Of a stretch of 58,917 nucleotides of DNA, positions 39,958-47,333 are shown piece after piece; within the stretch, counting starts at the first letter, position 1, and each line of letters starts with the position of its first letter. The notes beneath the pieces were generated by a model. That model was not told where the DNA came from, searched no databases, and saw only the letters and a list, made by a program, of their open reading frames with translations. Origin of the DNA: CAYVQE01 sp964633205 (GTDB lineage Bacteria; Myxococcota; B64-G9); contig CAZWFN010000022.1 of the NCBI GenBank assembly GCA_964633205.1, positions 1 through 58,917 of the forward strand. Reading direction: 5' to 3'. The position numbers and the translations under genes are program-made.

Positions 39958-41940
39958 TCATCCCCCGTCCTTCGGGCGGGAGGACTTCGGTCCGGCGGAT
40001 CGGCCCTGGCCGCGCAGCACCCGCCGGTCGCCGACCCGTATGGTGACCTTTTGGCGATCGAAGTACTCGGCCAGGGGGATGACGTGTTTGCGGCTGGCGC
40101 CGACCATCTTCTTGAAGGTCTGCGTGTCGATGCTCTCGTTCTGCTCCAGGTGAGCCACCAGCTTCTGCTCCAGCTCCTGCAGGGGCGCGTTGTGGATGTA
40201 CAGGTCGCCCGTCAGGTGCGTCAGGGTTCCCGTGCGCGACAGGTGGCGCAGCAGGGACTCGACCGCGCCGGTTGGACGGTCGAGCCGTTCGGCCGCCTCG
40301 CCCAGTCGGGGCGGGGTCAGCCCGGCTTCGCGGAACAGGCCGATCAACTGCTGCTCCAACTGCGTATCGGCGGCGCCCAGCCGGACTTCGTGCTCGGCCA
40401 GCCGGACGCGGTCGGCTTCGGCCCGGGCTTGCCCGGCGCGTCCCAACTCGGCCAGCAGCAGGCGGAATAGCTTGGGCCCCACCGGCGCGTCGAGCGAGCC
40501 GCGCAGTTGTTCGGCGGGCATGCCGGGCAGCAGCGGGTTGGCCTGGTGGAAGGTGGCCAGCCGGTCGTGGGCCCGTTCGGCCAGCCGTTCGATCTCGGCG
40601 GCCGATGCGTAGCGGTCGCCTTCGCGGTCGTACTTGAACACCCGCCGCTCAGCCAGCAGGCGTTCCAGCTCACGGCGAACCTGACGCGGTCCGGCGCCGG
40701 TGTGCATGGCCATCTCGGCCACGTTCAGGCCACGGCTGCCGGCGCGGTCGAGCTGTACCGTCAGCCGCTCGGCCAGCGATCCCGCATCGAGCACCTCCAG
40801 CTCGGCCACCCAGTGATCGAGTTGGCGCCGGCTGCGCCGCGGCGGCAGTACCGCCAGGATGCGGCCGCCGCCGATGGTGGTGCCGCGCTGGGCGATGGGC
40901 GCGAAGCCGCGCAGGATGAAGTGTTGGCCGGGCAGGGTGGCCACCGGCTCTTCGCACAATACCCGCACGTAGCAGCGTCCGCCGGGCTCGAGCTGTTGCC
41001 GGCCGACGAGCCGCATGGCGGCGCTGACCTTCTGGGTGCCGGTGTGGAACAGCAAGCGCTTGCGGCTCTTGAGCGGTTTGGCGCCCGGCAACAGCTCGAG
41101 CACCGCCTCCAGCTCGCTGCCGGCCTGCAGGCTGCCGCTGTGCACCAGCACCTGACCGCGGTGCAGCCACGATTTGTCGACTCCGCTGAGATTGACCGCC
41201 AGACGCTGGCCGGCGGCGGCCCGCTCGAGCGATCGGTTGTGGCTCTGCAGGCCGCGGACCTTCAGCCCGGTCAGCTTACCGCTGGCGTCCGGCACCACGT
41301 CGACCGCGTCTTCGACCTCGAGCTGGCCCGAGAACAGCGTGCCGGTGACCACGCTGCCGAAGCCGCGCATCGAGAAGGCCCGATCGATGGCCAGCATGGC
41401 CGGGCCGCTGCTCGACCGCGGCTCGATGGCAGCAGCCGTGCGGACCAGCTCGCTGCGCAACGCTTCGAGGCCCTGCTCGGAGCGGGCCGAGACGGGCACG
41501 ATGGGCGCGTCGGCCAGGAAGGTGCCATCGAGCTCGCTTCGGATGTCCTCGGTGACCAGGTCGAGCCAATCGGGCTCGTCGACCAGATCGATTTTGGTCA
41601 GCGCCACCACGCCGTGCTCGATGCCCAGCAGGCTGCAGATGTCGAGGTGCTCGCGGGTCTGCGGCATGACGCCTTCGTCGGCGGCCACCACCATCAGCAC
41701 CAAGTCGATGCCGCCGGTGCCGGCGACCATGTTCTTGACGAACCGCTCGTGGCCGGGGACATCGACCACCCCGGCTTGCAGATCTTCGCCCAACTCGAGT
41801 TGGGCGAAGCCCAGGTCGATGGTGATGCCCCGCTGCTTCTCTTCGGCCAGCCGGTCGGGATCGGTGCCGGTCAAGGCTCGGATCAGAGCCGATTTGCCAT
41901 GATCGATGTGGCCGGCGGTGCCGATGACGAAGGTGCGCAT
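39958..41940 (-). CDS. selB: Selenocysteine-specific elongation factor SelB
   Basis: 660 residues. The N-terminal GTPase has GTAGHIDHGKSALI (Walker A), EEKQRGITIDLGFA, VVDVPGHERFVKNM and LTKIDLVD, all characteristic of SelB/EF-Tu. Domains II and III follow to about residue 385, and the C-terminal half contains winged-helix repeats (NVAEMAMHTGAGPRQVRREL; FKKMVGASRKHVIPLAEYFD) that bind the SECIS hairpin. It delivers selenocysteyl-tRNA to in-frame UGA codons. No selA, selD or tRNA-Sec was seen in the window. A TTGATC-N18-TACAGC motif lies seven bases upstream of the ATG, suggesting a leaderless mRNA. Confidence 0.96.
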   Translation of the reverse strand: MRTFVIGTAGHIDHGKSALIRALTGTDPDRLAEEKQRGITIDLGFAQLELGEDLQAGVVDVPGHERFVKNMVAGTGGIDLVLMVVAADEGVMPQTREHLDICSLLGIEHGVVALTKIDLVDEPDWLDLVTEDIRSELDGTFLADAPIVPVSARSEQGLEALRSELVRTAAAIEPRSSSGPAMLAIDRAFSMRGFGSVVTGTLFSGQLEVEDAVDVVPDASGKLTGLKVRGLQSHNRSLERAAAGQRLAVNLSGVDKSWLHRGQVLVHSGSLQAGSELEAVLELLPGAKPLKSRKRLLFHTGTQKVSAAMRLVGRQQLEPGGRCYVRVLCEEPVATLPGQHFILRGFAPIAQRGTTIGGGRILAVLPPRRSRRQLDHWVAELEVLDAGSLAERLTVQLDRAGSRGLNVAEMAMHTGAGPRQVRRELERLLAERRVFKYDREGDRYASAAEIERLAERAHDRLATFHQANPLLPGMPAEQLRGSLDAPVGPKLFRLLLAELGRAGQARAEADRVRLAEHEVRLGAADTQLEQQLIGLFREAGLTPPRLGEAAERLDRPTGAVESLLRHLSRTGTLTHLTGDLYIHNAPLQELEQKLVAHLEQNESIDTQTFKKMVGASRKHVIPLAEYFDRQKVTIRVGDRRVLRGQGRSAGPKSSRPKDGG

Positions 41941-41947
41941 GTTCCCA

Positions 41948-41977
41948 GCTGTATCCCAAGCGCTCCGAGGGGATCAA
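41948..41977 (-). promoter_or_regulatory. Promoter predicting a leaderless selB mRNA
   Basis: On the minus strand TTGATC, an 18-base spacer and TACAGC, then seven bases to the ATG at 41940. No Shine-Dalgarno sequence is found in the gap. Confidence 0.4.
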
Positions 41978-42000
41978 GCGCCGCGCCGGACCGTTTTTTC

Positions 42001-42030
42001 TTGCCAAGCCCCGGGGTGGGAAAGTATCCT
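42001..42030 (+). promoter_or_regulatory. Promoter of the zinc-ribbon/TPR gene
   Basis: TTGCCA, an 18-base spacer and TATCCT. The leader of about 60 bases carries AAGGA six bases before the ATG at 42097. Confidence 0.5.
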
Positions 42031-42096
42031 AAAACACTGGAAAAAGGACGATCGAAGACCGACCGCCGAACGGTTGCCGCGCGGGAAGGACCAGGC

Positions 42097-44505
42097 ATGG
42101 AAGCAGTTTGTCCCCAGTGTCAGGTGCGCTACGAGGTCGGACCGGAGCTGCTCGATCAGGGTACGCCCGTTTTGTGTCCGAGCTGCCAGGTGGGATTGAC
42201 ATTCGTCCGTCCAGGCACGAACGAGCCTTTGCCGGTGGACGCCAACGGACGGCCGCTGGCACAACCGCCACCTACTCCGCCCTCGCCGGAGGCTTCGGCG
42301 GCCGGCCCTCCGGGCAGCGGCTGGGATGCCGGCGATCTGCTCTGGGGGGATCCGGCCGGAGGCACGGATCTCACCAGCGGCGCGCCGAGCGAGCCCCCGG
42401 CTCAGGCGCCGGCCGAGATCGGGGCCCAGCCGCCGGTGGAAAGCGCAGCCCAGCCGCCGGCGGAGACCGAGGCCCAGCCGCCGGTGGAAAGCGCAGCCCA
42501 GCCGCCGGCGGAGACCGAGGCCCAGCCGCCGGCCGAGACCGCAGCCCAGCCGCCGGCGGAGACCGCAGCCCAAGTGCCGGCGGAGACCGAAGCCCAAGTG
42601 CCGGCGGAGACCGAAGCCCAAGTGCCGGCGGAGACCGAAGCCCAGCCGCCGGCCGAGCCGGTGGCCGAACCGGTGCCTGACCAGCCACAACCCGCAGCCC
42701 AGGATCCCTTGGGCGCCGACTCCTGGGGGATGACCCCGACCTGGGGGGCCCCGCCGGTAGCCGCACCGGCCGCGCCCGAAGCGCCGCCGGCCGCGGCCGA
42801 GGCGTCGCCGCCGGTCGCACCCGAAGCGCCGCCGGCCGCGGCCGAGGCGTCGCCGCCGGTCGCACCCGAAGCGCCGCCGGCCGCGCCCGAGGTGTCGCCG
42901 CCGGTCGCACCCGAAGCGCCGCCGGCCGCGCCCGAAGTGTCGCCGCCGGTCGCACCCGAAGCGCCGCCGGCCGCGCCCGAAGCACCGCCGGCCGCGCCCG
43001 CGGTCCAAGCGCAGGCTGCCCAGTCGAGCGAGCCGGGCCCCGGTGGTCAACCCGACGACTGGGCGCAGGCTGCGGCGCGCTGGGCGGCCAGCGGCTTCAG
43101 CACCGACAGCATGCCGAAATTCGTCCGTGGCCGCGATTCGGCCGAGGAGGCCGACGCCGGCCAGGTCCCGCCCGCCGAAGGCGGCAGTCAGGCCGAGGCC
43201 GCCGCCCAGGCGGCTGCTGTGGCCCCGACGGCTGCCGCGGGGGACCAGCCGCCAGCGGCTTCCCCTCCCCAGCCGGACCAGCAGCCGGCAGCGCAACCGG
43301 TCGCCAGCCAGCCGGAGCAGCCGACACAACCGCCCCCGGCCAGCCAGCCGCAGCAGCCGACACAACCGCCCCCGGCCGGCCAGCCGGAGCCGGCTCAGGC
43401 AGCAGCTGCCGGCGAGGCCCCGGCGGTTCTCGGCCGCGATGCCTTGGAGCCGATCGAGGAGCCGCCGGCGGCACCGGTGGCCCCGCCGCCCTTGCCCCAG
43501 GAGAAGAAGGGCATCGATTTGCCCGAGCCGGCCGCCGGGCCGCCCCCGCTCGAAGGCCAGCGCCCGAGCAGCAGCTACGTCCTGCGCGGCTCCGGCGAGG
43601 GCACCCAGGAGGATCTGCCGCCCTGGATGCGCGAGGAAAAAGTGCCGCTGGACCGTTCCGGCGCGCAGCCCCAGCAACCGGCCACCTCGGACTCGATGCA
43701 GATTCCCACCGATCCCCAGCCCGGACCTTCGGCCCCGGTGGCCGCGGATCCGATCTCGGCGCCGGAGCCCCAGGCCTTGGCCTCGGAGCCGCCACCCAAG
43801 TCATCCGCCCTGGGCAAGGTGCTGGTCGTCCTGGTGGTGCTGGGGCTGATCGGCGCCGGCGGCTATTTCGCCTGGACCTACTACCAGGCCAATCAACAAG
43901 CTGATGACGCGCCGGCCGGGAGCGACGCGGCCGCTGCGGGCGCCGCGACGACCGAAGACGGCGACGAGACCGGTGGGCCCGGCGCGAAAGATGCCACTGG
44001 TGACGCCGCGGCCGCTGCCGGTGACGAGCCCGACCAAGGCGAGGCGGCCGGCGCTGGCGGCAAGGCCGGTGCGGGCGGCAAGGCCGGTGCGGGTGGCAAG
44101 GCCGGTGCGGGCGGCAAGGCCGGTGCGGGCGGCAAGGCCGGTGCGGGCGGCAAGGCCGGAGCCGGGGCGGCTCAAGGCGGCGAGCAGGTGGCCAAGGCCG
44201 GCCAGGCCGGCCACGGCCGGCCGCGGGGGGTGTCCAAGCGCCAACGCGAGCTGGCCCGCAAGCACTACAAGCGCGGCAACGAGCTGATCCGCAAGCAGCA
44301 GTTCAAGCGCGCCATCCGCTTTTTCCGCAAGGCGCTGCGGGCCAACCGCCACCTGGCGCTGGCCCACCGGGGGCTGGGCATCGCCTATGCCCAGCTGCGG
44401 CAGAACCGCAAAGCCTGTCGCGAATACCGCATCTACATGAAGATGATTCCGCCCGACTCCAAGGAAGTGCCGGCGCTGAAGAAGATCCTGGAAGGCTGCA
44501 AGTAG
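42097..44505 (+). CDS. Zinc-ribbon / repeat-rich / single-TM / TPR protein
   Basis: 802 residues. An MJ0042-like zinc-ribbon opens the protein (CPQC at 5-8, CPSC about 20 residues later). Residues about 50-560 are low-complexity Pro/Ala/Glu with three internal repeat types: nine near-identical 8-residue units, four 15-residue units and Gln/Pro stretches. A single membrane helix follows (VLVVLVVLGLIGAGGYFAWTYY, near 575-595), then six GGKAGA units and a C-terminal TPR region (HYKRGNELIRKQQFKRAIRF to LKKILEGC). This zinc-ribbon/disordered/TM/TPR layout recurs in myxobacterial motility and polarity proteins. The frame stays open for 1.6 kb upstream, but that is an antisense shadow of selB. Confidence 0.82.
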   Translation: MEAVCPQCQVRYEVGPELLDQGTPVLCPSCQVGLTFVRPGTNEPLPVDANGRPLAQPPPTPPSPEASAAGPPGSGWDAGDLLWGDPAGGTDLTSGAPSEPPAQAPAEIGAQPPVESAAQPPAETEAQPPVESAAQPPAETEAQPPAETAAQPPAETAAQVPAETEAQVPAETEAQVPAETEAQPPAEPVAEPVPDQPQPAAQDPLGADSWGMTPTWGAPPVAAPAAPEAPPAAAEASPPVAPEAPPAAAEASPPVAPEAPPAAPEVSPPVAPEAPPAAPEVSPPVAPEAPPAAPEAPPAAPAVQAQAAQSSEPGPGGQPDDWAQAAARWAASGFSTDSMPKFVRGRDSAEEADAGQVPPAEGGSQAEAAAQAAAVAPTAAAGDQPPAASPPQPDQQPAAQPVASQPEQPTQPPPASQPQQPTQPPPAGQPEPAQAAAAGEAPAVLGRDALEPIEEPPAAPVAPPPLPQEKKGIDLPEPAAGPPPLEGQRPSSSYVLRGSGEGTQEDLPPWMREEKVPLDRSGAQPQQPATSDSMQIPTDPQPGPSAPVAADPISAPEPQALASEPPPKSSALGKVLVVLVVLGLIGAGGYFAWTYYQANQQADDAPAGSDAAAAGAATTEDGDETGGPGAKDATGDAAAAAGDEPDQGEAAGAGGKAGAGGKAGAGGKAGAGGKAGAGGKAGAGGKAGAGAAQGGEQVAKAGQAGHGRPRGVSKRQRELARKHYKRGNELIRKQQFKRAIRFFRKALRANRHLALAHRGLGIAYAQLRQNRKACREYRIYMKMIPPDSKEVPALKKILEGCK
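42427..42657 (+). repeat. 24-base tandem repeat in the zinc-ribbon gene
   Basis: Nine full units and a partial one encode variants of QPPAETEA (QPPVESAA, QPPAETAA, QVPAETEA). The last three full units are nearly identical in DNA, so copy number could vary by slippage. Confidence 0.85.
42772..42996 (+). repeat. 45-base tandem repeat in the zinc-ribbon gene
   Basis: Four full units and a partial one encode APEAPPAAAEASPPV, changing to APEAPPAAPEVSPPV in the later copies. Confidence 0.85.
44056..44163 (+). repeat. 18-base tandem repeat in the zinc-ribbon gene
   Basis: Six units encode GGKAGA just after the membrane helix; the DNA units differ at only one or two bases. Confidence 0.85.
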
Positions 44506-44515
44506 CCCGGATAGG

Positions 44516-44735
44516 CCAGGATCTCCCATCACCAAGTGGCTGGTTTCCCAGATCAGTCGCGAGGTCAAGGAAGAACGGCGGATTCAAGCGGAGTCGTAGT
44601 CATCTACGTCGCCCCTGGCGGGACCGCAAAAACCGCGGAGCATTGAATCCGCCGGTCTGACGGCGAAGCCGGGCCTGCGAGCGAAGCGAGCGGTTCTCGG
44701 TCCGCAGAGATCGCGGCTGAGGTGGGAAATCAGGG
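44516..44735 (-). repeat. Dispersed 220-bp structured repeat, copy B (inverted)
   Basis: Exactly 220 bp like copy A and in the opposite orientation 14 kb away. It shares the same terminal and internal inverted repeats. The first CGATCT is intact and the second is changed to TGATCT. It fills the gap between the convergent ends of the zinc-ribbon gene and the secreted-protein gene at 44760. No protein in it is credible. Confidence 0.85.
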
Positions 44736-44759
44736 ATAGGCGTCGCTGGCGCGGCGGGC

Positions 44760-45398
44760 TCAATCCTGTTCGAACATCAGCTCGGGCACCGGCTGCCACT
44801 GCTGGCCGCGCGAGGCGAAAGTGACCAGCAGGCCCCTGCGCTTGCGTTGCTGGCCATCGGCGCTGTAGGTCACATCCACCACCAGGCTGATGCGGAACAC
44901 CTCGCCGTAAGGCCGCGGCGTGCCCATCTCGCGGATGGTGACCTCGGCGTCCTCGCTCAGCGCGGACCGGGCCCGCTCCTGCAGCATGGCCAGCGCCTCC
45001 TCGCGGCCGGGAGCGGGCACGCCTCCTGCCTTCCAGGCCTTTTCCAGCTCGCCGAGCCGCACCGAGATCAGGCGTCGCCCCCGGTAGTGGGCTTCGGTGT
45101 CGCGGTAAATGTGGTAGCGGTAGCCCTGTTCGATATACACGTCGACCCGGATGAGGCAGGTCTCGATGCTGCGCTTCTTGCCGCGGCGGCCCTTGCGTTC
45201 GATTCGCCCCGGTTCGCAAGTCTCGCTCTTGCGGGCCACGTGAGCCACTTCCTGCTCGGGCCATTCTTTTTCCCAGTGCGACCGGATGTCCCGGCTGACC
45301 TTGCGGGCCGAAGGGGCCTTGGCCCCTGCTGTCGGGTTTGCACCGAGCAGCAAGACCGCGCAGGCCGGAATCGCCAAGCTCATCGAACTCATCCTCAT
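44760..45398 (-). CDS. Small secreted protein of unknown function
   Basis: 212 residues from the ATG at 45398 with GAGGAGCGGAG upstream. A signal peptide (MSLAIPACAVLLLGANPTAGA) is present; the mature part is basic and alpha/beta (SRDIRSHWEKEWPEQEVAHV, RVDVYIEQGYRYHIYRD, EALAMLQERARSAL, then VVDVTYSADGQQRKRRG). It has two or three cysteines (C63 region and an I-E-T-C motif) that may form a disulfide. No known family is recognised. It has its own promoter, divergent from the hybrid kinase, so the two may be co-regulated. Confidence 0.75.
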   Translation of the reverse strand: MRMSSMSLAIPACAVLLLGANPTAGAKAPSARKVSRDIRSHWEKEWPEQEVAHVARKSETCEPGRIERKGRRGKKRSIETCLIRVDVYIEQGYRYHIYRDTEAHYRGRRLISVRLGELEKAWKAGGVPAPGREEALAMLQERARSALSEDAEVTIREMGTPRPYGEVFRISLVVDVTYSADGQQRKRRGLLVTFASRGQQWQPVPELMFEQD

Positions 45399-45436
45399 CG
45401 TTCTCCGCTCCTCGTGCCAGATGTTCCCCGCCGTGT

Positions 45437-45465
45437 TTTCTAGCACGCCCGCGCCCGGTTTCCAA
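45437..45465 (-). promoter_or_regulatory. Promoter of the small secreted protein gene
   Basis: On the minus strand TTGGAA, a 17-base spacer and TAGAAA, predicting a start near 45430 and a short leader with the GAGGAG site. Confidence 0.5.
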
Positions 45466-45526
45466 CCACCCGTCCGGATCGATTGCCAATGGACCGCGAT
45501 CTCGGATTGGCTGTGACAGATGGTGG

Positions 45527-45556
45527 TTGACCGGTTTTGCTCGCTGCTGGCATGAT
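45527..45556 (+). promoter_or_regulatory. Promoter of the hybrid histidine kinase gene
   Basis: TTGACC, an 18-base spacer and CATGAT. The predicted start near 45563 lies after the ATG at 45552, which supports the TTG start at 45609 instead. Confidence 0.45.
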
Positions 45557-45608
45557 CGGTTCGCCGCCGGCCGGGTATCGGCCGGCGGCGGTGGGCTGGA
45601 GGTGGCGC

Positions 45609-47324
45609 TTGGCCGCCGAGCTGCGAAATAGGATCGCGGGGTACTTGAACTCCGGATTGGCGCCCGACGCTGATCAGGATTTGCTGCAGCGGGTGCGAGC
45701 GGTCAACCTGACCGGCCTGGTCATGATCGTCTTCGGCCTGGCCTGGGTGGGCTCGTTCTTCACCCACGGCGAGTGGACCATCGGGCTGGCCTTGTGCGGG
45801 CTGCTGCTGGCTTATGTTTCGGCCCTGCTGCTGCTGCGCTGGCTGCGCAAGCCGCTGTTGGTGGCGCACCTGTTGCTGGCGATCCTGCTGGTTGGCACCA
45901 CGCTGTCAAACTATTACACCGGCGGCATCGCGGGTTCCAACGAGGTGGCCTACTTCCTGGTGCCGGTTCTGGCCATCTTTCTCGCCGGCCGCCAGGGCCT
46001 GTGGTGGGTCGCGGTCACCGGCCTGGTGATGGGCGGCATGACCTGGCTGGAATACCACGGCCATCGCTTTCCCCAGATCCTGCCCGCCGAAGATCGGTTC
46101 CAGGACGCCATCCTGGTCTGGCTGTCGGCCCTGGTGGTGGTCGCCGGGGTGACCTACCTCTATGACCGGAATCGCCATGATTCCACCCGCCGCTTGCTGG
46201 TTGCCAAGGACCGGGCCGAACGGGCCAACCGCATCAAGAGCCAGTTCCTGGCCAACATGAGCCACGAGCTGCGCACCCCGCTCAACGCGATCATCGGCTT
46301 GACCGAGATCACCTTGCAGCAGCGGCTGGCCGACGAGCAACGGCACCATTTGAAGATGGTCAAGTCGAGCGCATACAGCCTGCTGGCCCTGGTCGACGGG
46401 GTGCTCGACGTGTCGCGTCTGGAGGCCGGCCGGCTGTGGCTGCGCAGCGAGCTCTTCGACCCTCGGCGTATGGTGGCCGAGTTGGTCGAGCAGGAGCGCC
46501 ACCGCGCCGACGAAAAAGGCCTGGAGCTGACCTGCACCTTGGCCCCCCAGCTGCCGTCCAGCCTGGTAGGCGACTGCGGCCGGCTGCGCCAGGTGATCGC
46601 CAATCTGTTGGACAATGCCCTGAAGTTCACCGACCGCGGCTGGGTGCGGCTGGCGCTGTCCTGGGAGGCGGCGACCGGGCTGGTGCTGGAGGTGGCCGAT
46701 TCGGGCCCCGGTATCGACCCGGCGGTCCAGCCGCGCGTGTTCGAATCTTTCTACCAGGGCGATGCCACCAGTCGCCGCCGCCACTCCGGCTCGGGGCTGG
46801 GGTTGGCCATCTGTCAAGAGCTGGTGGACCTGATGGGTGGCCGGTTGGCGCTCGCCAGTCAGCCCGGCCAGGGCAGTCGCTTTCGGGTCGAGCTGCCTTT
46901 GCAGCCGATCGCTGCGGCGGACGGCGATTCCCGACACCACCGCATCCTGGCTGCCGAGGACGACCGGCTGGGCCGCGAGCTGATCGCCACCATTCTGCAG
47001 GGTGCCGGCTACCGGGTCGATCTGGTGGCCGACGGCCAGCAGGCGATCGATGCATTCCGCGATCGCCGCTACGACCTGGTGCTGATGGACATCCAGATGC
47101 CGGGCATCGACGGGGTGGAGGCCACCCGCCAGCTGCGTCGCCTGGAGGCCGAAGACGAGCACATCCCGGTGCTGGCGCTGACCGCCTATGCGCTCGATCA
47201 AGAGCGCGAGCGCTGCTTCTCCGCCGGCATGGACGACTTCATCGTCAAGCCCATAGAGCCGGACGGCTTGCTGCGCAGGGTCGGCCGTTGGCTGGAGGGT
47301 GAAAACCGGCAGCCGATTCCGTAA
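45609..47324 (+). CDS. Hybrid sensor histidine kinase with receiver domain
   Basis: 571 residues from the TTG at 45609, chosen because GGAGGT lies six bases upstream and the promoter -10 covers the ATG at 45552. Six hydrophobic segments occupy about 30-185. The kinase core has the H box (ANMSHELRTPLNAIIGLTE), N box (VIANLLDNALKFT), ADSGPGID and GSGLGLAICQELV. The C-terminal receiver at about 450-565 has AAEDDRLGREL, D in LVLMDIQMPGIDGVE, LALTAYA and Lys in FIVKPIE. A phosphorelay partner with HPt is not in the window. It sits nine bases before the TPR-CHAT gene, so it may control or respond with that protein. Confidence 0.93.
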   Translation: MAAELRNRIAGYLNSGLAPDADQDLLQRVRAVNLTGLVMIVFGLAWVGSFFTHGEWTIGLALCGLLLAYVSALLLLRWLRKPLLVAHLLLAILLVGTTLSNYYTGGIAGSNEVAYFLVPVLAIFLAGRQGLWWVAVTGLVMGGMTWLEYHGHRFPQILPAEDRFQDAILVWLSALVVVAGVTYLYDRNRHDSTRRLLVAKDRAERANRIKSQFLANMSHELRTPLNAIIGLTEITLQQRLADEQRHHLKMVKSSAYSLLALVDGVLDVSRLEAGRLWLRSELFDPRRMVAELVEQERHRADEKGLELTCTLAPQLPSSLVGDCGRLRQVIANLLDNALKFTDRGWVRLALSWEAATGLVLEVADSGPGIDPAVQPRVFESFYQGDATSRRRHSGSGLGLAICQELVDLMGGRLALASQPGQGSRFRVELPLQPIAAADGDSRHHRILAAEDDRLGRELIATILQGAGYRVDLVADGQQAIDAFRDRRYDLVLMDIQMPGIDGVEATRQLRRLEAEDEHIPVLALTAYALDQERERCFSAGMDDFIVKPIEPDGLLRRVGRWLEGENRQPIP

Positions 47325-47333
47325 GATGGGGTC

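Noticed and set aside
40507..42096. Upstream extension of the zinc-ribbon reading frame, nearly 1.6 kb
   Set aside because: It lies antisense to selB, which has complete GTPase motifs, and a promoter and ribosome site precede the ATG at 42097.
45552..45608. ATG at 45552 as the start of the hybrid histidine kinase
   Set aside because: It overlaps the -10 element and has no ribosome site, whereas TTG at 45609 has GGAGGT at proper spacing.
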